DNA from: Micromonospora sp. Llam0
GTDB lineage: Bacteria > Actinomycetota > Actinomycetes > Mycobacteriales > Micromonosporaceae
Length of the DNA stretch: 64,000 nt
Direction of reading: 5' to 3'
Assembly (NCBI RefSeq): GCF_003751085.1
Contig: NZ_RJJY01000002.1
Span: 992,001-1,056,000 of the forward strand
Positions within the stretch are counted from its first letter, which is position 1. Each line of letters starts with the position of its first letter. The notes below the pieces were generated by a model. That model was not told where the DNA came from and did no database searches. It worked only from the letters and a program-made list of their open reading frames with translations. Below are positions 16,908 through 24,208 of this stretch, piece by piece. A program made the translations under genes and the position numbers.

Positions 16908-17338
16908 GCCGCCACCCCCGCCCCGAACCGCTGCGACTGCTGGGTCTGCTCGAACTGCTGCGACTGCCAGTCCCGCAACGCCTGCTTGAGCCGGGCGTTC
17001 TCCTCCCGGGTGGAGCCAAGTTCGGCGCGCAGCGCGGTCAACTCGTCGGCGACCAGGTGCAGGAACGCCCGTACCTCGACCGGGTCGCAGCCACGCCGCA
17101 CACGGTCACCGAACGAACGGTCGCGGACCAGGCCGGGGCTAATCGACGGCCGCACCGGCCTGCCGTACAAGTGACCGGCGGCGTTCGGGGCGGGCCGCAC
17201 CGGCCGGCGCAGCCCGGCCGCGACGTCGGCCGGCCGCCGATCGTGGCGGGCGATCTCGGCGAGCAACCGCCGGTTACGCCGACTCCGCACCGGAGCCCGC
17301 CGGAACAAGTCAAGAAATCCACGCACAGCAGGAACCAC
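16904..17338 (-). CDS. DivIVA-domain-like coiled-coil protein
   Basis: A 144-residue basic protein. The segment CDPVEVRAFL near residue 84 matches the motif of actinobacterial DivIVA-domain proteins (usually GYDPxEVxxFL), with the tyrosine replaced by cysteine. It is followed by a predicted coiled coil (ELTALRAELGSTREENARL) and a glutamine-rich end. DivIVA proteins mark curved membrane and recruit polar growth machinery; this one is short and lacks a clear N-terminal membrane-binding segment. Its stop overlaps the start of the 600-residue gene. Confidence 0.6.
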   Translation of the reverse strand: MVPAVRGFLDLFRRAPVRSRRNRRLLAEIARHDRRPADVAAGLRRPVRPAPNAAGHLYGRPVRPSISPGLVRDRSFGDRVRRGCDPVEVRAFLHLVADELTALRAELGSTREENARLKQALRDWQSQQFEQTQQSQRFGAGVAA

Positions 17339-17414
17339 CTTTCACACAGTCGAAAACCTTCAGAAGTACGGATGGAAAGCGCGCGGTTACGTCGCAGTTG
17401 TGCCGCCGCACTGG

Positions 17415-17675
17415 TCAGCGGTGGGGCCGGCGCGGGCGGGGAGCCCAGCGGAGACCGTCACGCTCGACGAAGATCTCCCGACGCTCGCGGGCCTCACCGT
17501 CGGCTGCCAACACATACCCGGCCAACCAGACCCAGCCGTCGTACGTCAGCTTCGCGTCCACTGTCGTCACCCGGAACCGGAAACCCCGCCCGGCCGCGAA
17601 CTGCACACTCGCCCGACCATCGACGATCAACTCGTCACCGGGCCGGGGATCCGCCGGGGACCGGTCGGCCGGCAC
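17415..17675 (-). CDS. Small conserved-looking protein of unknown function (86 residues)
   Basis: I do not recognise it. The frame has strong coding character from GTG 17675, one base after the stop of the small membrane protein gene upstream, which makes that start more likely than the longer frame up to 17795. The protein is beta-rich (VQFAAGRGFRFRVTTVDAK) and ends in a proline-arginine-rich tail. Being sandwiched between the membrane protein and the DivIVA-like gene suggests a shared function. Confidence 0.6.
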   Translation of the reverse strand: MPADRSPADPRPGDELIVDGRASVQFAAGRGFRFRVTTVDAKLTYDGWVWLAGYVLAADGEARERREIFVERDGLRWAPRPRRPHR

Positions 17676-17676
17676 G

Positions 17677-17805
17677 CTACCGATCAGCCGCCGGCACCGT
17701 CGTCCGACCGCAGTCGGGACACCACCGCGACTTGACCTTGAAACTGAACAACCCGACGAAGAACCCGAGCAGAACTCCGGAAACCAGAGCACCAAGCGCC
17801 ACCAT
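17677..17805 (-). CDS. Very small membrane protein with a CxxC motif (42 residues)
   Basis: This gene is short and easily missed. ATG 17805 has GAGGGG about 6 bases upstream. The protein starts with one hydrophobic segment (ALVSGVLLGFFVGLFSF) followed by KVKSRWCPDCGRTT, which is a membrane anchor and a cytoplasmic CxxC. The 86-residue gene starts one base after its TAG. It appears to be the first gene of the leftward four-gene operon. The function is unknown. Confidence 0.6.
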   Translation of the reverse strand: MVALGALVSGVLLGFFVGLFSFKVKSRWCPDCGRTTVPAADR

Positions 17806-18076
17806 GATCAACCCCTCTGATTGGGCTGGGGACGACCGGGCGGGCCCTTGCCGCGACCCGCCCAGCCACCTGGGATTTCAGCGATACGCAGCGGGAAAAC
17901 GATCATGAACTCGCCGATCCCCGCTACCCAGCAGCCGGCCAGTTGATCAACCGTCCACCTTCGATGCTTGGCCCACACTGACAGGGAAAGCGTGATCTTG
18001 CAACACCGCATCCGATAGAAAATTAGTTGGCTCAGAGACTCGTCAAACGACATACTCATGGCGCAGACTGTCTGTT

Positions 18077-18964
18077 GTGGCAGGAACCCCAACCGTCCAG
18101 CGACGACGGCTCGCGACCGAGCTTCGCGCACATCGCGAGGCTGCAGGTCTGACAATTGACCAGGTCATCCAACAGGTGAAGATCAGCAAGTCGACGTTGT
18201 CCCGCGTCGAGAATGCCCAGGTCTCGGTGACGACTCGGAACGTCACGAAGCTGCTGCGCCTCTACGGCGTACCCGACAAGGAGGCTGTCGGGCTCATCGA
18301 GCTCGCCCGCGACGCCCAGAAGTACAACTGGTGGGTCGACTACTCCGACGCGATGCCGCACGGGCTCGACGGGTACATCGCCTTCGAGGACGAGGCGACC
18401 CAGCTCCGCACCTACGACGTCCAACTCGTCAACGGCCTGCTCCAGACGTCGGACTACGCCCGCGCCATCATCAGCGCGGAGTTCCCGGAGGGTCCACCGG
18501 AGAAGATTGAGGAGCGGATCGAGCTACGCCTCGCCCGCCAGCGCATCCTGGAACGCAGCAAACCACCCAGGCTGTGGTTCATCTTCGACGAAGCGGTGCT
18601 GCACCGGCCGGTCGGCGGCCCGCAGGTGATGGCAGCCCAGCTGGAGCACATGATCACCATGGCACAGCGGCCGTCAATCACGGTCCAGGTGCTGCCCTTC
18701 CGCCAGGGCGCACACATGGGCATGGGCGGCCCCTTCGCGATGCTCGACTTCAGCAACCATCCGACGGTCGTCTACCAGGAAAATCTGAGTGGCGCTCTGT
18801 ACCTGGACAAGGACTACCATGTGGAGATGCACGGGCTGGCGTTCGACCATCTCCGTGCGACCGCGCTCTCACCCGCCGACACGCTGGCCTTCCTGCGGAT
18901 GAGGGCCGAGGCGATCCTGGAGCAGGGAGCAAGGGAGAGCACCGATGACCACCACCCCCGGTGA
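18077..18964 (+). CDS. XRE-family helix-turn-helix regulator with DUF5753 domain
   Basis: A 295-residue actinomycete regulator. The N-terminal HTH covers about residues 10-65 (LATELRAHREAAGLTIDQV and KISKSTLSRVENA), and the rest is DUF5753, whose members contain the GLLQTSDYARAI and QVLPFRQGAH motifs. Such genes are almost always followed by a small DUF397 gene, as here. They have been described as toxin-antitoxin-like or developmental regulators. The GTG at 18077 is the start. The 3' end overlaps the first DUF397 gene by 20 bases. Confidence 0.9.
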   Translation: MAGTPTVQRRRLATELRAHREAAGLTIDQVIQQVKISKSTLSRVENAQVSVTTRNVTKLLRLYGVPDKEAVGLIELARDAQKYNWWVDYSDAMPHGLDGYIAFEDEATQLRTYDVQLVNGLLQTSDYARAIISAEFPEGPPEKIEERIELRLARQRILERSKPPRLWFIFDEAVLHRPVGGPQVMAAQLEHMITMAQRPSITVQVLPFRQGAHMGMGGPFAMLDFSNHPTVVYQENLSGALYLDKDYHVEMHGLAFDHLRATALSPADTLAFLRMRAEAILEQGARESTDDHHPR

Positions 18965-19145
18965 TCCGCAGCAGCCGATCTGGCGCAAGAGCACCCGCAG
19001 CAACGGACAGGCCATGTGCGTCGAGGTCGCCACCAACCTCCCCGCCACAGTCCTCGTACGCGACAGCAAAGACCCCGCCGGCCCGGCACTCACCTTCTCC
19101 CCCGCCGGCTGGACGTCCTTCCTCTCCACCCTCACTCGTCCCTGA
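18945..19145 (+). CDS. DUF397 protein, first copy
   Basis: A 66-residue protein with the DUF397 pattern WRKSTRSN, CVEVA, VLVRDSKDPAGP and the C-terminal hydrophobic GWTSFLSTL. It overlaps the XRE gene and is its usual small partner. A second, nearly identical gene lies 290 bp on; the two share 97 identical bases (19039-19135 and 19329-19425). Confidence 0.9.
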   Translation: MTTTPGDPQQPIWRKSTRSNGQAMCVEVATNLPATVLVRDSKDPAGPALTFSPAGWTSFLSTLTRP

Positions 19146-19425
19146 CCTGGTCAGGGTCTCCTGGACCGACCCTGATGATCATGATCGAAGGCGCGGCGCT
19201 ACCAAACCCGATGCAGTCAAGTCCTAGCGGGGAGCACGCCATGCTCATCCATAGCCCTGAACAGCCGATCTGGCGCAAGAGCACTCGGAGCAATGGGATA
19301 GGTCAGTGCGTCGAGGTCGCCACCACCGTCCCCGCCACAGTCCTCGTACGCGACAGCAAAGACCCCGCCGGCCCGGCACTCACCTTCTCCCCCGCCGGCT
19401 GGACGTCCTTCCTCTCCACCCTCAC
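19039..19425 (+). repeat. Two exact 97-bp direct repeats inside tandem DUF397 genes
   Basis: Bases 19039-19135 and 19329-19425 are identical and lie 290 bp apart. They cover the C-terminal two-thirds of each DUF397 reading frame. Flanking bases also match in part but with changes. Complete identity including third codon positions points to recent duplication or gene conversion. Confidence 0.9.
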
Positions 19426-19444
19426 CCCCGACGCTCTCAGCTGA
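19241..19444 (+). CDS. DUF397 protein, second copy
   Basis: A 67-residue DUF397 protein. ATG 19241 with GGGGAG upstream is preferred over the longer open frame. It differs from the first copy mainly in the N-terminal third (MLIHSPEQPIWRKSTRSNG) and the last residues. It has no XRE partner of its own, so it is probably co-transcribed with 18077-19145. Confidence 0.88.
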   Translation: MLIHSPEQPIWRKSTRSNGIGQCVEVATTVPATVLVRDSKDPAGPALTFSPAGWTSFLSTLTPDALS

Positions 19445-19600
19445 CCCGAGGCTTAGAGCTGCCCTCCCATGCCGTAGACAGACGACGCAGGTAGCGACAT
19501 TCGGCAAGTGGATGTTCCGACCCTCCACCGTTCAGGTGATGTCTGCCCGGCGCTCAAGCGGCGTACCCTCGATCGTCTGTGGACTGAATGGAGGCCATCG

Positions 19601-20065
19601 ATGAGCACTGTCGCTGACTCGCTCGCCGACGGCGCAACCCCGATGAGTGCCTACGAAGAGCAGGTGTGGGACAGGCTCAACGAGCACTGGCAGCGCCGCA
19701 ACAACCGCCGTGGTCTACCGAACTGGGCGAGCACTGCACTCGATCGCTCCGGCGAGGTCGCGCGAAACGCCGCGAGCCGGGCCACCAGGGCTGTGCCAGA
19801 GACGATCAAGGAACCAGTGCGCCGCGGAGGCGACGCGGTTGCCAGCATGGCCCTGCGGCCAGCGGCCGAGGCTGCCGCAGCGCTGCTGGAGTTGGTCAAC
19901 GCCTGGGCCTTGGAGCTCAACGACCCGAAGGGCGTCGAAAAAATTGCCCGCAAGCGTGGCATCGAGTTGGACAGTTTCACTGAGCTGCGGCAGCAGGACC
20001 TCAAGGCCTGCGACCGGCTACTGACCCGCAACACACTGAGCCTCGATCCACCGATGAAGGTTTGA
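19601..20065 (+). pseudogene. EcsC-family protein, 3' end cut off by an IS1380-type element
   Basis: ATG 19601 with GGAGG upstream starts a frame resembling the N-terminus of EcsC-family proteins (YEEQVWDRLNEHW, then ALELNDPKGVEKIARKRGI). The native part ends near residue 146 (LLTRNTL), just where the family would go into its long hydrophobic region. From 20039 the codons are the terminal inverted repeat of the IS, which adds SLDPPMKV and a stop. The missing C-terminus is not found on the other side of the element, so the insertion was accompanied or followed by a deletion. Confidence 0.65.
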
Positions 20066-20089
20066 CCGGCAGGACCCCGGCTACAGAAA

Positions 20090-20151
20090 GTGCCCTCTGA
20101 ACTGGAAGGATAGGAGTTCTGACGCTTCTATCACTCGGTTCGAGAGGGCAC
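20090..20151 (+). promoter_or_regulatory. Stem that can hide the transposase ribosome-binding site
   Basis: GTGCCCTCT at 20090-20098 is complementary to AGAGGGCAC at 20143-20151. The right arm contains most of GAGAGGG (20142-20148), the only ribosome-binding site before the GTG at 20159. In a long read-through transcript the stem would cover that site; a transcript starting between the arms would leave it free. Other insertion sequences use such a device to avoid activation by outside promoters. Confidence 0.5.
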
Positions 20152-20158
20152 CTCGCAG

Positions 20159-21547
20159 GTGAGAATACGCCAGGACGCGCCGGTGGTGCGCGCGACGTTC
20201 GACGATCCGAATCTGGTGTCGTGTGCCGGTCTCGTTCCGGTGATGCGCCTTGCCGAGCAGGCCGGTCTGCACGACGCGGTCGCAGACCGGGTCAGGCTAC
20301 CGACGGACAAGGGCGCGAACCCGGCCGGCAAGGTCGCCACGATCGTGGCCGGGATGCTCGCGGGCGCGGACAGCATCGACGACCTCGACATCGCCCGGCA
20401 CGGCGGCATGCGGTCGCTGTTCGGCGGCGTGTACGCGCCGTCGACACTCGGGTCGTTCCTGCGTACGTTCACCCACGGGCACGTACGGCAGTTACAGGCC
20501 GCCGCCCGCGACACCCTGATCGGTCTGACCGGCCGGGCACCGATCCTGACCGGCGCCGACACCCTGTGCTTCGTGGACATCGACTCCATGCTGCGGCGGG
20601 TGTACGGCAAGCAGAAGCAGGGCATCGGGTTCGGCCACGCCAAGGTCGGCGGCTACAACGTCTACCTGCGCGGCTACAACCCCCTGGTCGCGACGCTGTC
20701 CACCCCGCTGTCCGCGCCGGTGATCGCCGCCACGAGGCTGCGGTCGGGTAACGCCGGCTCGGCCCGGGGCGCCGCCACCATGATCGCCGAGGCCATCACG
20801 ACCGCCCGGGCATGCGGCGCTTCGGGGGAGATCATGGTGCGAGCGGACTCGGCGTTCTACGCCAAGACGGTGATCAGCGGCTGCCGGCGTCGTGGCGTGC
20901 GGTTCTCGGTCACCTGCCGCATCGACCCGAAGATCCGCGCCGCGTGCGACGGCATCGCCGCCGACCAGTGGGTCGACATCACCTATCCGCAGGCCGTCTG
21001 GGACGAAGACGCCGGCCGGTGGATCTCCGACGCGCAGATCGCCGAAACCACGTACACCGCGTTCGCCGGCACCCGACACGAGGCGACCGCCCGGCTGATC
21101 GTGCGCCGCGTCCGCCGCGACGACCCGCAACAGATCCCCGGCCAGGACGAACTCCTGCCGACCTACCGGTACCACGCCGTGTTCACCGACAGCCCGTACA
21201 CCCTCGTCCAGGCCGAAGCCCAGCACCGGCAACACGCGATCATCGAGCACGTCAACGCCGACCTGATCACCGGGCCCCTCGCCCACCTGCCCTCCGGACA
21301 CTTCAGCGCCAACGACGCCTGGCTGACCTGCGCCGCGATCACGCACAACCTCACCCGCGCCGCCGGACACCTCGCCGCGGGCACCTGGTCGACCGCCAGA
21401 CCCGCCACCATCCGGACCCGGATCATCACCGTCGCGGCCCGCCTCGCCCACCGGGCCCGCACCATCCACCTACACCTGCCCGAGTACTGGCCCTGGCAGG
21501 CGGCGTTCGACAACCTGTTCACCGCCGTCCAGCCGGCACCCGGCTGA
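20159..21547 (+). CDS. IS1380-family transposase
   Basis: A 462-residue DDE transposase. Acidic residues placed as the catalytic triad are Asp140 or Asp142 (CFVDID), Asp230 (VRADSAFY) and Glu363 (IIEHVNADL). The N-terminal GMLAGADSIDDLDIARHGG and the KQKQGIGFGHAK block are typical of IS1380. The frame is intact, so the element may still be active. The GTG start at 20159 has GAGAGGG ten bases upstream inside a stem. Confidence 0.92.
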   Translation: MRIRQDAPVVRATFDDPNLVSCAGLVPVMRLAEQAGLHDAVADRVRLPTDKGANPAGKVATIVAGMLAGADSIDDLDIARHGGMRSLFGGVYAPSTLGSFLRTFTHGHVRQLQAAARDTLIGLTGRAPILTGADTLCFVDIDSMLRRVYGKQKQGIGFGHAKVGGYNVYLRGYNPLVATLSTPLSAPVIAATRLRSGNAGSARGAATMIAEAITTARACGASGEIMVRADSAFYAKTVISGCRRRGVRFSVTCRIDPKIRAACDGIAADQWVDITYPQAVWDEDAGRWISDAQIAETTYTAFAGTRHEATARLIVRRVRRDDPQQIPGQDELLPTYRYHAVFTDSPYTLVQAEAQHRQHAIIEHVNADLITGPLAHLPSGHFSANDAWLTCAAITHNLTRAAGHLAAGTWSTARPATIRTRIITVAARLAHRARTIHLHLPEYWPWQAAFDNLFTAVQPAPG

Positions 21548-21728
21548 CCACACCCCACCAGCCGAAACCAGGCGGCCCGACCACAGGCCACAATCCCCGT
21601 TCCACCTCGAACCCTCACCCTCGGAGCAAGCCGATCACGTGATCGGCGACTCCCTCACGCCCGCCCCACCACCCCAATACAGAAATGTTCAACCAACATT
21701 TAGCGGCAACCGCGTCGGTGGATCGAGG

Positions 21729-22199
21729 CTAAGCGCCGTCGTTGCCATCGCGCAGGGAACGGACCATCCGCCGCAGGATCCGCAACGCCTCCGATTGCTC
21801 GGTCTCGGTCAACCCGGCCAGCATCCTGACCTCGACCGACCGGACCGCGACGGTCGCCTTTTCGAGACTCTGCCGACCCAGAGGCGTGAGCCGCGTGGGC
21901 AGCACCTTCCCGACGGGCGCTTCCGCCGGTCTGGTCACGTAGCCCTCTCGCTCCAGCGTCTGGAGCAGCACGTTCATTGACTGCCGGGTCACGAAGGCGC
22001 CCCGCGCGAGCTCGGAGTTCGACAGGCCTGGCCGTTGCGCCAGCAACTCCAGGCACGAGTAACGCGTCACGCTCATCCCGAGTGGTCGCAGAACCTCCTC
22101 CATGGCCACCCGGAGCGCGCTCGACGCCTCCTTCAGCAGATAGCCCAGCGATGTCTCCAGGTCGACGCCCTGCCCATTGCCCCGCCCGCCTTGACTCAT
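21729..22199 (-). CDS. MarR-family transcriptional regulator
   Basis: A 156-residue winged-helix protein. The core SLGYLLKEASSALRVAMEE, GLSNSELARGAFVTRQSMN and LEREGYVTRP wing are characteristic of MarR. ATG 22199 is chosen because it gives the normal N-terminus and lies next to the operators. Its TAG stop (21731-21729) overlaps the outer end of the IS1380 repeat, so the last residues or the stop may have been set by the insertion. Two palindromes between it and the divergent VOC gene are probable binding sites for this protein. Confidence 0.88.
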   Translation of the reverse strand: MSQGGRGNGQGVDLETSLGYLLKEASSALRVAMEEVLRPLGMSVTRYSCLELLAQRPGLSNSELARGAFVTRQSMNVLLQTLEREGYVTRPAEAPVGKVLPTRLTPLGRQSLEKATVAVRSVEVRMLAGLTETEQSEALRILRRMVRSLRDGNDGA

Positions 22200-22242
22200 G
22201 TCAGCATCCTGACATACATTACGCGATGTCAGGAACCTGACA
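22198..22242. promoter_or_regulatory. Two tandem MarR-type operators
   Basis: Two related inverted repeats fill the marR-VOC gap. One is ATGTCAG-CATC-CTGACAT at 22198-22215, overlapping the marR start codon. The other is TGTCAGG-AA-CCTGACA at 22227-22242, upstream of the VOC gene. Both use the half-site TGTCAG. The layout suggests autoregulation of marR and control of the divergent gene. Confidence 0.75.
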
Positions 22243-22260
22243 CGACCGGAGGAGATCATC

Positions 22261-22629
22261 ATGCCCGTCACCGGCCCCGACTTCATCTCGCTGCAGGCAC
22301 GCGACCTCGACGCCTCGCGGGCGTTCTACGAGCAGTATTTCGGGCTCGTACGCTCGCCGGCCGGGCCTGCGCACGCCGTCGTCTTCGAGACCAAGCCCAT
22401 CGCGTTCGCGCTGCGCGAGATCGTCCCCGGCACCGACCTTGGATCCGTTGCTCAGCCGGGCATCGGTGCAGCCATCTGGCTCCACGCCACAGACGTGCAG
22501 GACATTCACGATGCTCTCGTCGCCGACGGTCACACCATCGTCTCCGCGCCGATCGACGGCCCCTTCGGTCGGACCTTCACCTTCGCCGACCCCGACGGCT
22601 ACCAGGTCACTCTGCACGACCGCGCCTGA
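22261..22629 (+). CDS. VOC-superfamily (glyoxalase/bleomycin-resistance fold) protein
   Basis: A 122-residue protein with two beta-alpha-beta-beta-beta units: FISLQARDLDASRAFYEQYFG at the start and DVQDIHDALVADGHTI and DPDGYQVTLHD in the second half. The family includes glyoxalases, dioxygenases and antibiotic-binding proteins. GGAGGAG lies just before ATG 22261. Divergence from a MarR regulator suggests a role in resistance or detoxification induced by a small molecule. Confidence 0.85.
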   Translation: MPVTGPDFISLQARDLDASRAFYEQYFGLVRSPAGPAHAVVFETKPIAFALREIVPGTDLGSVAQPGIGAAIWLHATDVQDIHDALVADGHTIVSAPIDGPFGRTFTFADPDGYQVTLHDRA

Positions 22630-22660
22630 CGAGCCCCGGACCCACATGATGCCTCCGATG

Positions 22661-22704
22661 GCTTGATGCCTCAGGTGCATCAAGATGCACCTGAGGCATC
22701 AAGC
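22661..22704. terminator. Long perfect palindrome between convergent genes
   Basis: The 21-base arms 22661-22681 and 22684-22704 are exactly complementary around two bases (AA). It lies between the end of the VOC gene (plus) and the end of the DUF4291 fragment (minus), the usual place for a two-way terminator. No T-run follows. A stem this long and perfect is unusual and may have another role. Confidence 0.55.
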
Positions 22705-22749
22705 TCAACCAGTACCAACGGCTGACGTGCTCGATCCCGTCCTGCGGTA

Positions 22750-22932
22750 TCAGCAGGTCGCCGCCGGTATCGGGTCGGCGCCGATGACCGCCGCAACCTC
22801 GACCGGCAACGGATAGACCCGCTCGGCCGGCAGTAGGGCACCAGCACCCGCGTCATCACCAGCGGAAAGCCGGTCACGCACGGCGTGCGCCAGCCCGGTC
22901 ACCTCGGTGATAGTGACGGTCCACTCGTCGAC
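22750..22932 (-). pseudogene. DUF4291 gene, 3' fragment left of the IS200/IS605 element
   Basis: Sixty codons and a TGA read in phase from 22932 downward (starting VDEWTVTITEVTGLAHAV, with LLPAERVYPLPVEVAAVIGA further on). This matches the expected C-terminus of DUF4291 proteins. It continues the 5' fragment at 24708-25154 once the IS is removed. It has no start of its own and is surely not expressed alone. Confidence 0.75.
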
Positions 22933-23013
22933 TTGACATCCTCGCCGCCCTAAACCGCGGCGATTCCAGCCACGCCGCGCGTGACACGCGCGGCGTTCTG
23001 GTGGGTTACCGTT
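22933..23013 (-). ncRNA. Probable TnpB guide RNA (omega RNA / reRNA) 3' region
   Basis: TnpB nucleases use an RNA made from the 3' end of tnpB and the adjoining right end of the element, with the guide taken from the flank. Here that segment contains a 12-bp stem (22972-22983 with 22985-22996) and ends, on the minus strand, in GATGTCAA at 22933-22940. The guide would then be the following flank, beginning GTCGACGAGTGG. The 5' limit is not visible; the RNA probably extends into tnpB. Confidence 0.45.
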
Positions 23014-24192
23014 TCACCGCGCGGTGCCGGGGACGGGTCCCGGTCCTACCCGCGCTCCACGGTCGTTGAAGTCCGCCTGCCCGGCGGCCTTGATGTTGAT
23101 CGCCGCGTTGACGTCCCGGTCGTGGTGACCGCCGCACGGACAGACCCACGACCGCACGTTCAACGCCATCTGCTCGTTGATCCGGCCACAGTCCGAGCAC
23201 ATCCGGGTGGACGGGAGCCACCGGTCCACCCGGGCGAACGTACGCCCGTACCTCGCCGCCTTGCACTCCAGCATGCCGACGAACGACGACCATCCCGCGT
23301 CGTGCACCGACCTCGCCAGCCGGGTCCGACCGAGACCGACGACACACAGATCCTCGACATACACCGCTTGATTCTCACGGATGATCGTCGTGGACAACTT
23401 GTGCTGCCAGTCCCGCCGGGTGTCGGCCACCCGGGCGTGCGCCCTGGCGACCTTCACGACAGCCTTCCCACGGCGGTTGCCGCCCCGCTGCTTGCGCGAC
23501 AGGGCCTGCTGCAGCCGCTTGAGCCTGCGGGCCGCACGGCGCAGGAACCTCGGCGCGGCCACCTTCGTACCGTCCGACATGACCGCGAAGTGCGTCAGCC
23601 CCAGGTCGATGCCGACCTCCGAGTCCACCTCGGGCAGCGGCTCGTCCTCGCTGGTCTGCACGACGAACGAGGCGAAGTACCGCCCGGCCGCGTCCCGGAT
23701 GACCGTCACGGACGACGGGTCCGACGGCAGGGTCCGGGACCAGCGGACCGCGAGGTCGCCGATCTTCGGCAACCGCAGACGACCGTTGTCCAGCACCGTG
23801 AACCGGGAATCGCGGGTGAAGCGGATGGCCTGCCGGTTGTCCTTACGGGACCGGAACCTCGGCGGGGCCACCTTCGTACCCTTGCGTCTGCCGGTGATCG
23901 AGGCGAAGAAGTTGCGGTAGGCGGTGTTGAGGTCCGCGAGGGCCCGCTGCAACACCACCGCGGACACCTCGCCGAGCCACGCCCGCTCCGGAGCCGCCTT
24001 GGCCCGCGTGATGACCCGCTTGGACGGCTCGGCGTCCGACACGTACGGCAGGCCCTGCTCGTGGGCGGTCTGCCGTGCGCGCAGCCCGTCGTTGAACACC
24101 ACCCGCGCGCACCCGAACGCCCGGGCCAGCTCAACCTGCTGGCCGGGTGTCGGGTAGACCCGGAACTGGTACCGGAGCTGCACGAACCACAC
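23014..24192 (-). CDS. tnpB: TnpB RNA-guided endonuclease of the IS200/IS605 element
   Basis: A 392-residue, full-length TnpB. RuvC residues Asp196 (GIDLGLT), Glu280 (VYVEDL) and Asp360 (HDRDVNAA) are present. So is the zinc ribbon Cys332/Cys335 and Cys351/Cys353 (CSDCG, CPCG). The N-terminal helical motif YQFRVYPTPGQQ is typical. TnpB is an RNA-guided nuclease and the ancestor of Cas12. The GTG at 24192 lies 16 bases from the divergent tnpA start, so the promoters must overlap. A GTG at 24183 is an alternative start. Confidence 0.93.
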   Translation of the reverse strand: MWFVQLRYQFRVYPTPGQQVELARAFGCARVVFNDGLRARQTAHEQGLPYVSDAEPSKRVITRAKAAPERAWLGEVSAVVLQRALADLNTAYRNFFASITGRRKGTKVAPPRFRSRKDNRQAIRFTRDSRFTVLDNGRLRLPKIGDLAVRWSRTLPSDPSSVTVIRDAAGRYFASFVVQTSEDEPLPEVDSEVGIDLGLTHFAVMSDGTKVAAPRFLRRAARRLKRLQQALSRKQRGGNRRGKAVVKVARAHARVADTRRDWQHKLSTTIIRENQAVYVEDLCVVGLGRTRLARSVHDAGWSSFVGMLECKAARYGRTFARVDRWLPSTRMCSDCGRINEQMALNVRSWVCPCGGHHDRDVNAAINIKAAGQADFNDRGARVGPGPVPGTAR

Positions 24193-24208
24193 GATATCAT
24201 GTTGGTCT

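Larger units (their letters stand above)
20039..21730 (+). mobile_element. IS1380-family insertion sequence, about 1.69 kb
   Basis: The ends are defined by a 16-bp perfect terminal inverted repeat, AGCCTCGATCCACCGA at 20039-20054 and its complement at 21715-21730. Partial similarity extends further inward. The length and the single DDE transposase fit the IS1380 family. No matching target-site duplication is visible (ACTG to the left, AAGC to the right). With the truncated EcsC gene on the left, this suggests rearrangement of the original target. Confidence 0.85.

Noticed and set aside
17415..17795. Longer start for the 86-residue gene
   Set aside because: It would overlap the 42-residue membrane protein gene, which has a better start and coding pattern.
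20082..21685. TACAGAAA direct repeats at 20082-20089 and 21678-21685 as a target-site duplication
   Set aside because: They lie inside the terminal inverted repeats that define the IS ends, and the internal ends next to them do not match.
22680..22877. 65-residue open frame on the minus strand
   Set aside because: Out of phase with the DUF4291 remnant, which explains the coding signal.
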